Of a stretch of DNA of 64,000 nucleotides, positions 44,900 to 56,773 are shown piece after piece. The stretch covers positions 124,001 through 188,000 of the forward strand of contig RBKR01000012.1 in NCBI GenBank assembly GCA_004835665.1, read 5' to 3'. The first letter of the stretch is position 1. Each line of letters starts with the position of its first letter. Below the pieces are notes generated by a model. The model was not told the origin of the DNA. It searched no databases and saw only the letters and a list, made by a program, of their open reading frames with translations. A program made the translations under genes and the position numbers. The DNA is from Phoma sp. XZ068. Its lineage: Eukaryota > Ascomycota > Dothideomycetes > Pleosporales > Didymellaceae.

Positions 44900-45793
44900 A
44901 TGACCAAATCAGCGACTGAAGACATCTTCGACAATGGCGCTGCCATATACGAAGCCTCTACCGGCGGCTGCACTCGCGACCTCGCACGGCACATGCTCGC
45001 CCTCAGTCCTCCTATCCCATCTGGATCTGTGATCCACGACAATGCGTGTGGGACTGGCATCGTAGCGCAAGAAATCGTTGCGCGCGACGTTCTCACCAAA
45101 CCAACCCCCGATCCAGTCTACTCTCTCTCCCTCCTCTGCAGCGACAAATCCGAAGCCATGATCAATCTCGCACAATCTGGTTTCAGCCACTGCCAGACTG
45201 CGTACGATCTACAAGCCGGGTTTCCAGGCGTCAAGGTTGAATTCAAGGCCATGCCGAGCGAGCAGCTGTCGTACCCGGACGGTCACATCAGCCACTCTTT
45301 TACCAACTGCGGGATTCTATGGTTCGATGACGCGCTTGCTGGGGCGCGGGAGATTCTGCGCACGCTACAACCTGGCGGCACGGCGGTGGTGTCGAGCTGG
45401 AAGGATATGCCCATCTTTGATGTCACGCGCGATGCTCAGATTGCTCTCAAGTATGAGGGACCGCTGTTTAAGCCCCCGGTCGACGAAAGGTGGCATACGG
45501 CAGCGCATTTAGAGGAAGTGCTGAGAGCAGCAGGGTTTGGGGAGGTTGAAGTGGTGGAGAAGACGGTGCATTTTGCGGGCAAGGACGTGAGTGAGATGTG
45601 CGGGCATTTGATGGGATTGTTGACTCAGTTGAAGATGACGTGGGAGGGGGAGGAGGAGAACAGGTTCAGGAAGCAGTTGGAAGTGGCAGCAAAGAAGGTT
45701 GTTGTCAAGTTGCAGAGGCCACGAATGGAGGGAGGGGTAGAGGAGTTGGTAGGGATAGCGATGGTGGCGCTGATTGCTGTGGCCAGGCAGTGA
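44900..45793 (+). CDS. Class I SAM-dependent methyltransferase (UbiE/Coq5-like fold)
   Basis: An intronless 297-residue protein. I chose the start MTKSATEDIFDNGAAIYEAS; an upstream in-frame ATG at 44828 would add 24 residues. Motif I for S-adenosylmethionine is VIHDNACGTGIVAQEI. The acidic residue after strand 2 is in SLLCSDKSEAMI, and a later strand has HSFTNCGILWFDD. The YDLQ...VKVEFKAMPSEQLSYPDG segment fits motif II of small-molecule methyltransferases. The C-terminal helices (EMCGHLMGLLTQLKMTW) probably form the substrate cap. The target is unknown; secondary-metabolite methyltransferases of this type are common in ascomycetes. No neighbouring biosynthetic core gene is seen. Confidence 0.83.
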   Translation: MTKSATEDIFDNGAAIYEASTGGCTRDLARHMLALSPPIPSGSVIHDNACGTGIVAQEIVARDVLTKPTPDPVYSLSLLCSDKSEAMINLAQSGFSHCQTAYDLQAGFPGVKVEFKAMPSEQLSYPDGHISHSFTNCGILWFDDALAGAREILRTLQPGGTAVVSSWKDMPIFDVTRDAQIALKYEGPLFKPPVDERWHTAAHLEEVLRAAGFGEVEVVEKTVHFAGKDVSEMCGHLMGLLTQLKMTWEGEEENRFRKQLEVAAKKVVVKLQRPRMEGGVEELVGIAMVALIAVARQ

Positions 45794-46210
45794 CATAGAA
45801 GCAAGTACGGAGTAATTGATCGATGACTGAACATATCTTGCTTTGACTGTTGACATGAGAGTGTGGTGAGTAAGCATCTTGAATTGATGACCTGAGGCGT
45901 GTGCCAAGGCCAGGTGGGGTGTGGGGCGTTTGAGCTCCAGCACCTTCGAGTGCACGCCATCAACCACATAACATCCACTGCTGCTGCCTTCACAGCACAA
46001 CAGTACATATCACCACCGCCAATCACTCCACCCACACACACCCAACAGCTCCACCACCAGCTGTCCTCCCCGCGCACCTCTGCATACGTCACACCCCGCA
46101 GTGCTCAGTTCCCGGCGGCGGCATACACGATAGCTCCGTCTACTGCACCAGCCGGCAAGCTGTCGAAGCGAAAGCATTCCAGCGAGGACTCTAGTCCGCA
46201 CAAGAAAGCC
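45794..46210. promoter_or_regulatory. Upstream region of Uba1 gene with coding-like basic stretch
   Basis: This is the promoter and leader of the E1 gene. From about 46150 a frame continuous with the E1 start encodes KLSKRKHSSEDSSPHKKAMA, which looks like a nuclear signal, but no in-frame ATG was found before 46211. Confidence 0.4.
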
Positions 46211-49200
46211 ATGGCAGTGAGTTCCTTGCATCATTGAGCGGACGCCCTTCCATCACTAAGCATGCGCCGGGCTGTGCATTAGTAAACCACTGCATAGCTC
46301 GAGGCAACACTGCTTACCCTCCACATGCCCTACAACTCCAAAACCACAACCATGACTAACACATCGCAGGAGAAGATGCAGGTTGACGGCCCTCCAGCTG
46401 CCGTTGAGCAGCTCAAGGAGGCGTCCGGCAGCGGCGAGATTGACGAATCCCTCTACAGCAGACAACTGTACGTGCTCGGCCACGAGGCCATGAAGCGCAT
46501 GGGCTCGTCGAATGTCCTCGTAGCTGGCATGCGCGGCCTCGGTGTCGAGATTGCCAAGAACATCGCCCTCGCCGGTGTCAAGTCGCTGACACTCTACGAC
46601 CCCAAGCCTGCCGCCCTCGCCGATCTGTCGTCACAGTTCTTCCTCCGCCCCGACGACGTTGGCAAGCCGCGCGCGAGCGTCACCGTGCCCCGCGTCTCCG
46701 AGCTCAACCCCTACACACCTGTACAAGAATTCACTGGCAAGGACCTCACATCAGACCTGTCGCAGTTGAAGCAGTTCCAGGTCATCGTCCTCACCGACAC
46801 ACTGCTGAAGGACCAGGTCAAGATTGCAGACTACTGCCACGAGAACGGCATCTACGTCGTCATCACCGACACATTCGGCCTGTTCGGTACCATCTTCACC
46901 GACTTTGGCAAGAACTTCACAATCGGCGATCCTACCGGCGAGAACGTTACCAACGGCATCATTGCCGACATCGACTCGGAAGGTCTGGTCTCGGCGTTGG
47001 ATGAGACACGACACGGTCTCGAGGATGGCGACTGGGTTACATTCTCCGAGGTCAAGGGCATGGAGGGTCTCAACGACTGCGCGCCCCGCAAGATTGAAGT
47101 AAAGGGCCCATACACATTCTCCATCGGCGACGTCTCTGGGCTGGGCGAGTACAAGGGCGGAGGCCAATACATTCAGGTCAAGATGCCCAAGATCGTCAAC
47201 TTCGAGCCACTCAGCCAGCAGCTGAAGAAGCCCGAGCTCATGATCTCCGACTTCGCCAAGTTCGACCGACCTCAGCAGCTCCACGTCGGTATTCAGGCTC
47301 TACACCAGTTCGCTGAGAGCCACAACGGCGAGTTCCCCCGACCACACAACGACGCAGATGCGGCCGAGGTGCTTAAGCTTGCGCAAGCCCTTGCTGGACA
47401 GGGCGAGGACAAGATCGAGCTTGACGAGAAGCTGTTGAAGGAGCTCAGTTACCAGGCACGTGGTGATCTCAGCCCCATCGCTGCTTTCTTTGGAGGTCTG
47501 GCTGCGCAGGAGGTCCTGAAGTCTGTCTCTGGAAAGTTCCACCCCATCATGCAGTGGCTGCACTTTGACTCTCTCGAGTCGCTGCCTACTTCAACTGCAC
47601 GCTCGGAAGAGCAGTGCGCTCCGATTGGCTCGCGCTACGATGGTCAGATTGCTGTACTTGGTCAAGAATACCAGAAGAAGCTCGGCAACGTCAAGCAGTT
47701 CCTCGTCGGCGCTGGTGCCATTGGCTGCGAGATGCTCAAGAACTGGGCTCTGATGGGTCTGGCTGCTGGGCCCGAGGGCAAGATCACCGTCACTGACAAC
47801 GACCAAATCGAGAAGAGCAACTTGAACCGACAGTTCCTATTCCGCCCACACGACGTTGGGTCGCTGAAGAGCGCGGCAGCTGCAAAGGCTGTCCAGGCCA
47901 TGAATCCTGACTTGAACAACAAGATCGATGTTCTGTCTGACAAGGTTGGCCCCGATACAGAAGACATCTTCAACGAGACCTTCTGGAACTCCCTGGATGG
48001 CGTCACCAATGCGCTCGACAACGTGGAGGCACGCACATATGTTGACCGCAGATGTGTCTTCTTCCGCAAGCCACTGCTCGACAGCGGTACCCTCGGTACC
48101 AAGGGCAACACCCAGGTCGTCCTTCCGTTCATCACAGAGTCGTACTCGTCGTCGCAAGACCCACCGGAGAAGTCGTTCCCCATGTGCACGCTGAGGAGTT
48201 TCCCGAACAGGATCGAGCACACTATTGCATGGGCTCGTGAGATGTTCGACTCCTTGTTCGTCAAGGGACCGGAGATTGTCAACCTCTATCTCACACAGCC
48301 CGACTATCTTGGCGCATCGCTGAAGCAGTCTGGTAACGAGAAGCAGACATTGGAGACACTGCGAGACTTCCTGGTCACCGAGAAGCCTCTCACCTTCGAC
48401 GACTGCATCATCTGGGCCCGCCAGCAGTTTGAGAAGAGCTACAACCACAGCATCGCACAGCTGCTGTACAACTTCCCCAAGGACTCCACAACCGGCACCG
48501 GCCAGCCGTTCTGGTCTGGACCCAAGCGCGCACCAGATCGGTTGAAGTTTGACCCCTCCAACCCTACACACGCAACGTTTGTTGAGGCAGCAGCCATCCT
48601 GCACGCCTACAACTACGGCATCAAGCCCAATGCGACCAAGGAGCACTACAATGAGGTGCTGAACGATATGATCGTCCCTGACTTCAAGCCTGACCCAACA
48701 GTCAAGATTCAGGCGAGCGACACCGACCCCGACCCGAACGCCAACCAGCCTCCTGTGGACGACAACAACGAGCTGAACGACATCATCAGTCAGCTGCCGT
48801 CGCCGAAGTCGCTTGCTGGCGTCAAGCTTGAGCCTGTGGAGTTTGAGAAGGACGACGACACAAATCACCACATCGACTTCATCACAGCGTGCAGCAACCT
48901 GCGTGCCGAGAACTACAAGATCGAGCAGGCCGACCGCCACAAGACGAAGTTCATTGCTGGCAAGATTATTCCCGCGATTGCGACAACCACGGCGCTGGTA
49001 ACGGGTCTTGTCAACCTCGAATTGTACAAGATCATTGACGGAAAGGACGATATTGAGCAGTACAAGAACGGGTTCATCAACTTGGCGTTGCCGTTCTTTG
49101 GTTTCAGTGAACCCATTGCCAGCCCCAAGGGCACCTATGCCGGACCGGACGGCGACGTCACAATCGACAGGCTGTGGGATCGCTTCGAGGTCGAGGACAT

Positions 49201-49516
49201 CACATTGAGGGAGTTTGTTGACCACTTCAAGAAGAAGGGCTTGGACGTCCAGATGGTCAGCTCTGGAGTCAGCCTGCTATACGCTTCCTTCTATCCTCCG
49301 GCCAAGCTAAAGGACAGGATGGGATTGAGGTAAGTCGCCTGAAGTTTCTTGCTAAAACAATACCTAACAACTCCCAGCATGAGCAAGCTTGTCGAGCACG
49401 TCAGCAAGAAGCCCGTACCAGAACACCAGAAGAACGTCATCTTTGAAATCACAGCCGAGGACCAGAACGAGGAGGATGTCGAGATCCCGTACGTCATGGT
49501 CACGCTGCAGAAGTAG
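46211..49516 (+). CDS. uba1: Ubiquitin-activating enzyme E1
   Basis: 1034 residues from exons 46211-46216 (ATG GCA), 46370-49329 and 49378-49516. Intron 1 is 153 nt (GTGAGT...CATCGCAG), long for this window; intron 2 is 48 nt (GTAAGT...CTCCCAG). The sequence is a full E1: DESLYSRQLYVLGHEAMKR, the inactive first adenylation half (VAGMRGLGVEIAKNIALAG), the active nucleotide site (LVGAGAIGCEMLKNWALMG, near residue 447) and the catalytic cysteine in FPMCTLRSFPNRIEH (about Cys607). LPFFGFSEPI and a ubiquitin-fold C-terminal domain end in YVMVTLQK. It activates ubiquitin with ATP and loads it on E2 enzymes in cytosol and nucleus. Start choice: ATG 46211 gives MAEKMQVDG; ATG 46376 is the alternative. 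Strong codon bias fits a highly expressed essential gene. Confidence 0.96.
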
Positions 49517-49773
49517 ATTTTCAGGACTTGAAGATGGTAGATGAACTGGCATGAATACGACATAGACGAATCGCATGAATAGACAGTTAGTCTCATCTTA
49601 GTTTTGACGTCGGTTGACATGAACGGTTGGGGCAATCAGGTCCGAGGTCGGCCGTGTGGGGCGGTGGCCAAGGCGCCAGCCCTACGGCGGGACGTTGATT
49701 ATCAAGCCTCAAGTGACATTTCTCCAACACGCAACAATGTGAGCCACACACCACACGCCCGCTACACCACAGC

Positions 49774-50886
49774 ATGGCGCCCTCACTCGAAGAACCCACG
49801 CAAGTCGACTTTGACGCGCCGATCAAGGCTGCGCCGAAGCTTGTTGCGCCCGAGCCAGGTACTACCCCGCCACCACATCGTGCAGTCGCAGTTTGATTTA
49901 TTCGGCCGCACGACCTCTTCATATATACACATGCTAACGACGCAGAACACTGCCCCGGCCCCGAGTCGCTCCAAGCAGGCAAAGCAGACAACTGCGCCGG
50001 CTGCCCCAACCAGGCAATATGCGCCTCCGCGCCGAAAGGCCCCGACCCAGACATCCCCCTCATAACTGCCCGCCTTGCCCACGTCCAGCACAAAATCCTC
50101 GTCCTCTCGGGTAAAGGAGGCGTCGGAAAGTCCACATTCAGCACCATGCTGTCCCACGGCTTCGCATCGAACCCAGACTCAACGGTGGGACTAATGGACA
50201 CGGACATCTGCGGCCCGTCGATCCCGAAAATGATGGGTGTTGAAGATGAGACTATTCACGTCACGGGCGAAGGCTGGGAGCCCGTCTGGGTCAGCGAAAA
50301 CCTCGGCGTAATGAGCGTACAATTCATGCTGCCGAACCGCGACGACGCTGTAATCTGGCGCGGTCCCAAGAAAAACGGCTTGATTAAGAAATTCCTCATG
50401 GACGTTTCTTGGGGCGAGTTGGATTTCCTCATCGTGGATACACCGCCTGGTACTTCGGATGAACATCTGTCTGTAAATTCTTTCCTCAAAGCCAGCGGTG
50501 TATCAGGCGCAGTCCTCGTCTCCACACCGCAGGAAGTCTCCCTCCTCGACGTCCGCAAGGAGATAGATTTCTGCCGTAAAGCGGGCATTCGCATCCTCGG
50601 CATCGTCGAGAATATGAGCGGTTTCGTATGTCCGGGGTGTAAGCACGAAGCGCAGATTTTCCGCGCGAGTACGGGTGGTGCACGACAGCTTGCGAAAGAT
50701 GAGGGGATCCCGTTTCTAGGCGCGGTTCCGCTTGATCCGCGCATCGGGATGGCGTGTGATTTCGGTGAGAGCTTTCTTACTGCCTACCCTGATAGTCCGG
50801 CGTGTAAGGCTATTAAAGGGGTGGTTAGACGGGTGGGGGAGGAGTTGGGGTTGAGGGGGGAGGAGGTGTTGCCTGAGGAGGAGTAG
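49774..50886 (+). CDS. nbp35: Cytosolic Fe-S cluster scaffold P-loop NTPase Nbp35
   Basis: A 341-residue protein from exons 49774-49858 and 49946-50886, with an 87-nt intron (GTACTA...GACGCAG). The N-terminal four-cysteine motif C-x13-C-x2-C-x5-C (Cys31, 45, 48, 54) holds a [4Fe-4S] cluster and separates Nbp35 from Cfd1. The deviant Walker A is SGKGGVGKST (84-91), followed by MDTDICGPSIPKMMG, VDTPPGTSDEH and the bridging-cluster CPGC pair in MSGFVCPGCKHE. With Cfd1 it assembles Fe-S clusters for cytosolic and nuclear proteins. The gene follows uba1 head-to-tail; that pairing is probably only positional. The acidic C-terminus (EEVLPEEE) is typical. Confidence 0.95.
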
Positions 50887-51735
50887 GTGTAGATTTCTTT
50901 ACTTCGAGGGGTGTTGAGTGGGTGCATAATTGGCGTTTGTTAGCATTTTCAATGATATCACGATATTCAACTCCTTTGTCGTGTCTTTGACTTTACTCAT
51001 ACCTCATGTCTCTTCTCACCTACCTACATCTCCAAATTAACATTCATCAAATACACGTTAATGTAAGGAAGAGGAGTACGTTTGTAAGCCGCATGTTGTA
51101 CATAACACTTCCCAACCACGCACCACCACGCAATGCTGCATATACAAGCGCCGCAGCACAACATCCCACCACTGCAAGCGCGCTGCCACCCTCGTGGAGC
51201 TGGGAGATTACCAATAGCAACCCCAATCGCACTCGAGCTACCGGGACGCGCTGCCAACACACGCTGTCAACATACACTTCGACCATGGCAGGCGCTGACA
51301 CACGATGTAAGCGCCAGCCTTCTACAGCACCTGCGCGAACCTCCATCACATTGCATAGAAGGTGCCCGCGTTTAACGAGATCGGCTAATCCACATGTGAC
51401 CTGACCAATCTGGTCGTAAAGTTTGAGTTAGCACAACGGCCCGATCAGATAAGCTCCCCCCTCGGAAAATCAGCGCTAACCATTCCTGCAAGTAAGACGG
51501 ATGCAGCGGCTGACGACTGGTGGCAAAAGTAAAGATCGTGCAGCCGCGCGCCTGCTCAGGCTGCCCAGCTACTCACAACGCTAATGTCGAGATCCACCTG
51601 ACGTACTGAGGCATACACCTTGCTGCCATTAAAGAAGACGCTCCCATTCTCAGCCTTCACATCTCATATCTCATCTTTCGCTCCTCATTCTTATCGACGA
51701 AGCGGCGCCTCTACGTCCATTTTATGGAAGGAATC
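50887..51735. other. Intergenic, no supported gene
   Basis: A spacer of 0.85 kb. A frame over 51006-51404 is low-complexity and not protein-like. The last 100 bases are pyrimidine-rich and may be the leader of the next gene. Confidence 0.45.
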
Positions 51736-52960
51736 ATGGATCCTTTCAGTATAACCATAGGCACTATAGGCCTCGTGCAACTATGCATCAAGTCCAGCTC
51801 CTTACTCTACGACGCCATCAACAGTATTGACACCAAACATCAAGAGGTCAGGCACCTTCAGGGTGAACTAAGGTCACTCATTGAGGTTTTGCAAGCTCTT
51901 AAGCGCAACGTTGAGGAAGACGCGGAAACTTTTAAAACACTCGATTTTGTCCTGAAGCAGTGCACACACGCATGCGACAGGTTGAACACGGCGGTTGCGA
52001 AGGCCTTTGGAGATAGCAAGCAGCAGTTTGAAGGGATCAAGGTTTGGATCCGACTCAAGCGGCACGAAAGCGACATTGAAGCTTTCAAGAAGCTCGTCGA
52101 CAGCTACAAGGTTACTTTGACCATAGCAGTTGCAGACGCTAACCTGTAAGACCAGATCCTGCACTTGAGATCCTTGCACTTTCGCTAACCGAACATCCGA
52201 CAGCCGTACGGCACGGGTTACAAAAGGATTACTCCAGGAATACACCGAGTTGTCCAAGACAGCCACAGCAAATCTGGAAGAACGCATTGAAGAATTGAGC
52301 GTGAAGCTCGAGCTTCTGCATTTGGAAAAGACGTCTCCTTCGGCAAAGGGCATAATGCTGACCGAGGAGAGAGAGACACTGGACCAGAAAAACAGCCTCG
52401 AGCTCTGCCTGTCGATTTGCCTCAAGCTCATTGACCACATAGAAGCCGTCAGGCCGACAACTGGCCTAGCAAATGAAGACATGGCAAACGATGTCACGCG
52501 GGATTCAAACATGAGCATCCCGCGGATGACCAACGACGCACTTGACGTTTGCACGCAGAGCCTCAGCAACACAGCGCAGCACATACGAGACATCGCAGAC
52601 GAGGATCAAACAAAGGTAGATATGGATGAAGCTGAGCTCCTCCAGCAATTAGGCGGTGTTCAAGGGTGCTTAGAGATCCTGAAGAAATCGGAGCGTGATC
52701 GCGTCAACATCTTCGAAAAGATAGACCAGTCGGAGGACTCGCGGGTGGCCATGGTATCGACCATCGGGGACCTGATCAGAGGGACAGACATCAAGATTGG
52801 AGCACGGGCGATTAGTCTTATGGGCCAGATGAGCGATGAGAGTCTGCAACGAGGAGTAGAAAATTTTAGTTCGTCGCTGCAAGCTAGATCAAATCATCCA
52901 GCGGCAGACAGACCTACTTTTGCGTTCGAGCAAAGGCATGGGTCTGGGCGAACAATGTAG
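51736..52960 (+). CDS. Fungal_N-type (STAND N-terminal-like) coiled-coil protein
   Basis: A 388-residue protein from exons 51736-52145 and 52204-52960 (intron GTAAGA...GCTAACC...CGACAG). An ATG at 51724 would add MEGI, but MDPFSITIGTIGLVQLC is the usual opening of this family. Residues 1-140 form the helical N-terminal domain placed in front of many fungal NLR, ankyrin and kinase-like proteins (LLYDAINSIDTKHQEVRHLQ, ELRSLIEVLQAL). The rest is helical, including a coiled coil near 150-180 (ATANLEERIEELSVKLELL), without a NACHT, kinase or repeat domain. The protein is therefore an adaptor-like stand-alone form; its function is unknown. The frame is intact. Confidence 0.8.
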
Positions 52961-54349
52961 GATGCAGATATTAGGATAATGTTGGTATGGTGGCACACAC
53001 TAAGTGAAGCGCCTGGCTGTGTTGACAATGTAGCTTCAGGATACGAGGTTTGTAAGGCTCCTAGTCCCTGTGACTTATCTAAAGTATGAAGATATTTAAT
53101 AGCTAGGCTACGTAGATTACTTATATACCTCGAGAGTACTAAGATACAATTAGTCAGTTTTCTAAATAGTAGTAATGACTTACTAAATAACTACATAGGC
53201 TGTCGGGCCCGGAGTTGAGATGGCAATAAGTATTGTTCTGGCCGAGGGCTCACTGTTAGAGTGAATCGTGATACCTTCTTGGCTTGTTTGGCTGAATGGG
53301 CCGGAGCTGAGTCCTGACATAGGCTAGGTAATAGGGAAATGTAAGAGAAAACTAACAACCTTATTCTAAGTAAGTAAGTAGTAAAGCTAAATACTCTTAT
53401 TACAATAGCTGAAGTAAGTGGAGTTTAGAAGTCTCTTGTATATAATTAATAAAGATCTTATAGTTATGCCAGTAATATAAAGTGATGGTAAGGGGCGTCT
53501 TTTGGGCTAACTACTAAGGCATAGGAGGGAATAGGTTCTCGCTTTACTTTTAGATTTAAGAGTATAGTGGAACGTAGGCTGCCTCCAAAAGTACGGGTGC
53601 TTAATATTGATTTATATTCTGTTGTCCTGCTAAGTTAACATGCGCTCAAGGTCCGAAGAAGCTGCTGCTTTTAACCAGCTACCTATATATCCAAGAAAAT
53701 ACCTTCCTACACCTCTCTCCATACCACAAAAATGTTACTTGCTGAAAGGGGGTGGGATCTAAAGCGCTATGATCCAACTACTACAAATCAAGAACCCGAG
53801 TTTTCTTCTTCTGCACCATGTTGGACGATTAACGATTCATGTAAAGTGCTCAGCTTCGTATTGCCCTGGACGCCTTGAACAGGTAGACCTTGATCTGGAA
53901 ACTGTATTTGTTTACAATCGCGGTTCTGCTTATCATGTTCTTCCACGGGAGCAGTCGCCCCACTTTTCCGGTTCTTCTCATTCTAAGTTCAAACCTCACG
54001 CCTACACCACACTCGTCTCATCTCTTTGCATATTGCTGGCCACCACGTCCCGCCGAAGGTGGCTTTGACCAATCACAAGCATGCTAGCAGACGCTCTTCA
54101 CCGGTCAGCGCACAATGGCTCCAGCATTGCGCCACGATGCCGCGGGAGGCCGGGCTAGCATGACCGCTGTCCTTTTAGGGCGCCAGCACCCTGCCTTAAA
54201 TACCAGCTATCTGTCACTTCGATATTTGGTCTGGCCTGCCATTTGATTAGTCATTGATTCGAAACAGGTCCGGCGTAAGTCGCTCACGCGGTGGCTATCC
54301 ACGACATTTTGCTGACAGAGGTAGTTCTATTGACGCGCCCTTCAGAGAT
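52961..54349. other. Intergenic region containing a TA-rich RIP-like island
   Basis: Nothing coding is supported. The first 100 bases are the 3' flank of the preceding gene, and the TA-rich island is listed separately. From about 53700 the base composition returns to normal, and the last part is the upstream region of the HET gene. Confidence 0.5.
53060..53640. repeat. TA-rich relic, probably a RIP-mutated repeat
   Basis: Composition drops abruptly to very high A+T with many TA dinucleotides and stops in every frame (TAAGTAAGTAAGTAG-type runs near 53370, TATATAATTAATAAAG near 53440), between blocks of normal GC. This is the usual look of an old repeat mutated by RIP. No recognisable protein or terminal repeat remains. 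Confidence 0.5.
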
Positions 54350-56371
54350 ATGGATGCGTCCTTGCCGAAGCCTCTCCAGCACCTCGGAGAAGATAGCGAG
54401 AAACACAATCGGACGCTTTGCAAAGGATGTCAGATCTTGAAGACCCGAATTTTCGAGAGGCCCAGGCAAGCAGTGGAGCGGGTTGATCTTCATACGAACT
54501 TTGCCGAGTTGTCAAGATGTGCCGATACATGTTGTGATTTGTGCGCATTCATCCGCCGCGAGTTCAGTCTCTACTGCGGCCTTTTCGCCGACAGCTACGA
54601 ATACGGCGACGAAGACTTTCGAAGCCTCGATCGCGAGGTTTACGTCAAGTTAGCGGAAGGAGAATTTCATCTCATGTGTGGAACCTCTTCCGGTTCTAGG
54701 CTAGTATATGACGGCCAGTTCCCGGAGAGGTATCTCAACACCTCACGGGGAGCTGTCTTTGATGTTGAACAGCGACTGGATTTAGCACGTCAGTGGCTTG
54801 CCGAATGCAAATCGGGGCATGAGAAATGCATTCGCCGGACTGAATCGGGCTCGATGTACTTACCAACAAGACTTCTAGATGTCAGCCAGCCAGGGCAAAA
54901 CACAGTCAGGCTCGTCTTGTCCAAAGATCTCGTAGAGAGGAAGGCGAATGAGTACGTGACCTTGAGCTACTGCTGGGGTAATGCAAACAACGCAGCCTGC
55001 ACCACAGAGAAAAACATAGCGCAAAGACTCAGGGCGATACCTCTAGACTCGCTACCCACGACTATTCGAGACGCCATTGAGGTTACGCGTGCCCTTGGCG
55101 TAAGATACTTATGGGTAGATGCACTTTGCATTGTGCAAGTCAGGGAAGGAAGAAACGAGGACTGGGAACGCGAACTTCTTAATATGGGCAAGATATACAG
55201 ATACTCTCTATGCACGATTGCAGCAAGCAGCGCAAAGAATAGTGGCGAGGGATTGTTCTACCAACGAGAAGCAGCCCGCTGGCCCGTAGTCAACTACCAT
55301 CTCGCGAATGAAGAGGGCGCTGAGACCGTTCTAAACCACTCACTACCAACTTGGTATATGGCAGTAACCCGATCAGCATTGGCTCAGCGTGGTTGGGTTT
55401 TGCAGGAAGAGATGCTGGCATCACGCACGTTGCATTGGACGAACGAGGGATTGTTCTGGCGCTGTACGGAACTGGCTGCGTCCGAATACAAGAAGGTATG
55501 TGACTCTGGGCAGGGCCCTCCAACATTGCAGGAGCTAGCGAAGAGGATCTCGGAGCCTGGAGAACATGACAATGGGCGACGAGGAGCCTGGACTGATATC
55601 GTGGAATACTTTGCTCAGAAAGGTCTCACGGTGGCGACAGACAGACTGCCAGCCGTGGAAGGGCTGGGCAGAGCAGTCTCTGAAATAACGGGGAAAGAAA
55701 TGTGTATGGGCGTTTGGAAACACAATTTGGTACAGGAGCTCGCCTGGATGGCAGATTTTGTTGCGCGAGGCGGTGTGTACGCAAGACGATTCATCAGCCA
55801 TCCAAAAGCTGCCCGACTACCGAACATACCCTCGTGGTCATGGGCATCAGTGGAAGAGAGGCTATACTTCCGGATGTCCGATCAATTCGGCTATTCGACC
55901 GATCCTCCCCGCTATGAACATCGGGTGTCTGACTGCCGGGTACACGGTGATCAAGTCCACGTTCGCGGAACGCTAGGGGTGACGCGTGTTAGAAAGACGG
56001 AAGTACCGATCAGTATCTCTTTCGACTTGGAGTGTTCTCCTACACCATGCACGTTCGAGCCCGTCACAGCGCGACCGAAGCATGACGGCAAGCAGCAAAT
56101 CGCGGTATTTGACACACTCGCGGACACGCTTCCGGAGCACGGCGGTACCATTATGTGTATCCAGTGGATCAAATGGCTTGACAAATATAGAGCTACAGCT
56201 GATCCTAAAGTGCAATGGTCGGACTATTTTCATGGGGAGCATGTGGTGGTTGGTGCGGTCATCATAACCCCCGTTGATGCAGAGAAGAAGATCTATCGGA
56301 GGATAGGCTGGCTCGAAGTTGTGGATGCTGACTTCTTCGACGAGGAACCTCAGGACATAATCCTTGTCTGA
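54350..56371 (+). CDS. HET-domain (heterokaryon incompatibility) protein
   Basis: An intronless 673-residue protein. The open frame extends upstream to 54254, but the first ATG is 54350 (MDASLPKPLQHLGED). The N-terminal region has cysteine pairs (LCKGCQIL, CADTCCDLCAFIRREF), typical of the large stand-alone HET class and possibly metal binding. The HET domain runs from about residue 202: YVTLSYCWGN, TTIRDAIEVTRALGVRYLWV, DALCIVQ, YSLCTIAASSAKNSGEGLF and QRGWVLQEEMLASRTLHW. The C-terminal part has IPSWSWASVEE. It probably acts in non-self recognition or cell-death signalling by family analogy only. There is no NACHT or repeat domain. It resembles the gene at 26430-28473 in plan but not closely in sequence. 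Confidence 0.9.
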   Translation: MDASLPKPLQHLGEDSEKHNRTLCKGCQILKTRIFERPRQAVERVDLHTNFAELSRCADTCCDLCAFIRREFSLYCGLFADSYEYGDEDFRSLDREVYVKLAEGEFHLMCGTSSGSRLVYDGQFPERYLNTSRGAVFDVEQRLDLARQWLAECKSGHEKCIRRTESGSMYLPTRLLDVSQPGQNTVRLVLSKDLVERKANEYVTLSYCWGNANNAACTTEKNIAQRLRAIPLDSLPTTIRDAIEVTRALGVRYLWVDALCIVQVREGRNEDWERELLNMGKIYRYSLCTIAASSAKNSGEGLFYQREAARWPVVNYHLANEEGAETVLNHSLPTWYMAVTRSALAQRGWVLQEEMLASRTLHWTNEGLFWRCTELAASEYKKVCDSGQGPPTLQELAKRISEPGEHDNGRRGAWTDIVEYFAQKGLTVATDRLPAVEGLGRAVSEITGKEMCMGVWKHNLVQELAWMADFVARGGVYARRFISHPKAARLPNIPSWSWASVEERLYFRMSDQFGYSTDPPRYEHRVSDCRVHGDQVHVRGTLGVTRVRKTEVPISISFDLECSPTPCTFEPVTARPKHDGKQQIAVFDTLADTLPEHGGTIMCIQWIKWLDKYRATADPKVQWSDYFHGEHVVVGAVIITPVDAEKKIYRRIGWLEVVDADFFDEEPQDIILV

Positions 56372-56773
56372 GCGACGGATTCTCTTGGTCATGCTTATCA
56401 TGCGTTAGAACACGTAAACGAAGGAAATGGGTGGGAAATGTTGTATACGGTCAAAACCTTTTGCCCTTGAATTACTTTAACTCCTTTTCTTATTTATTCT
56501 CTCCTGTATCCCGCCGCTTTCTATCGTCACTCCATCTCTCTCCATGCCCCTGATAATTAATCTATCACCTATTAGAATTCACACCATCGCATCGTAAGCC
56601 TCCTATCCGCTGGGTCCCCACCTAGCCTTCTCATCCCTTACCCATTTTACTCACCCTAGGAAATAAAACGTACGCTAGTTGTAGTACTTTCCGCGCGGGT
56701 GTACTTTCCGCCCACCCCACCAACGCGTCCACATTGTTCTTGAAGCTCTATTCCTCCAGCACCATATACTTGA

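Noticed and set aside
47837..49225. A 462-codon open frame on the minus strand
   Set aside because: It is the exact antisense of uba1. Strong third-position C/G bias leaves the reverse frame open, and its composition (Val/Leu/Asp/Arg-rich) is typical of a shadow.
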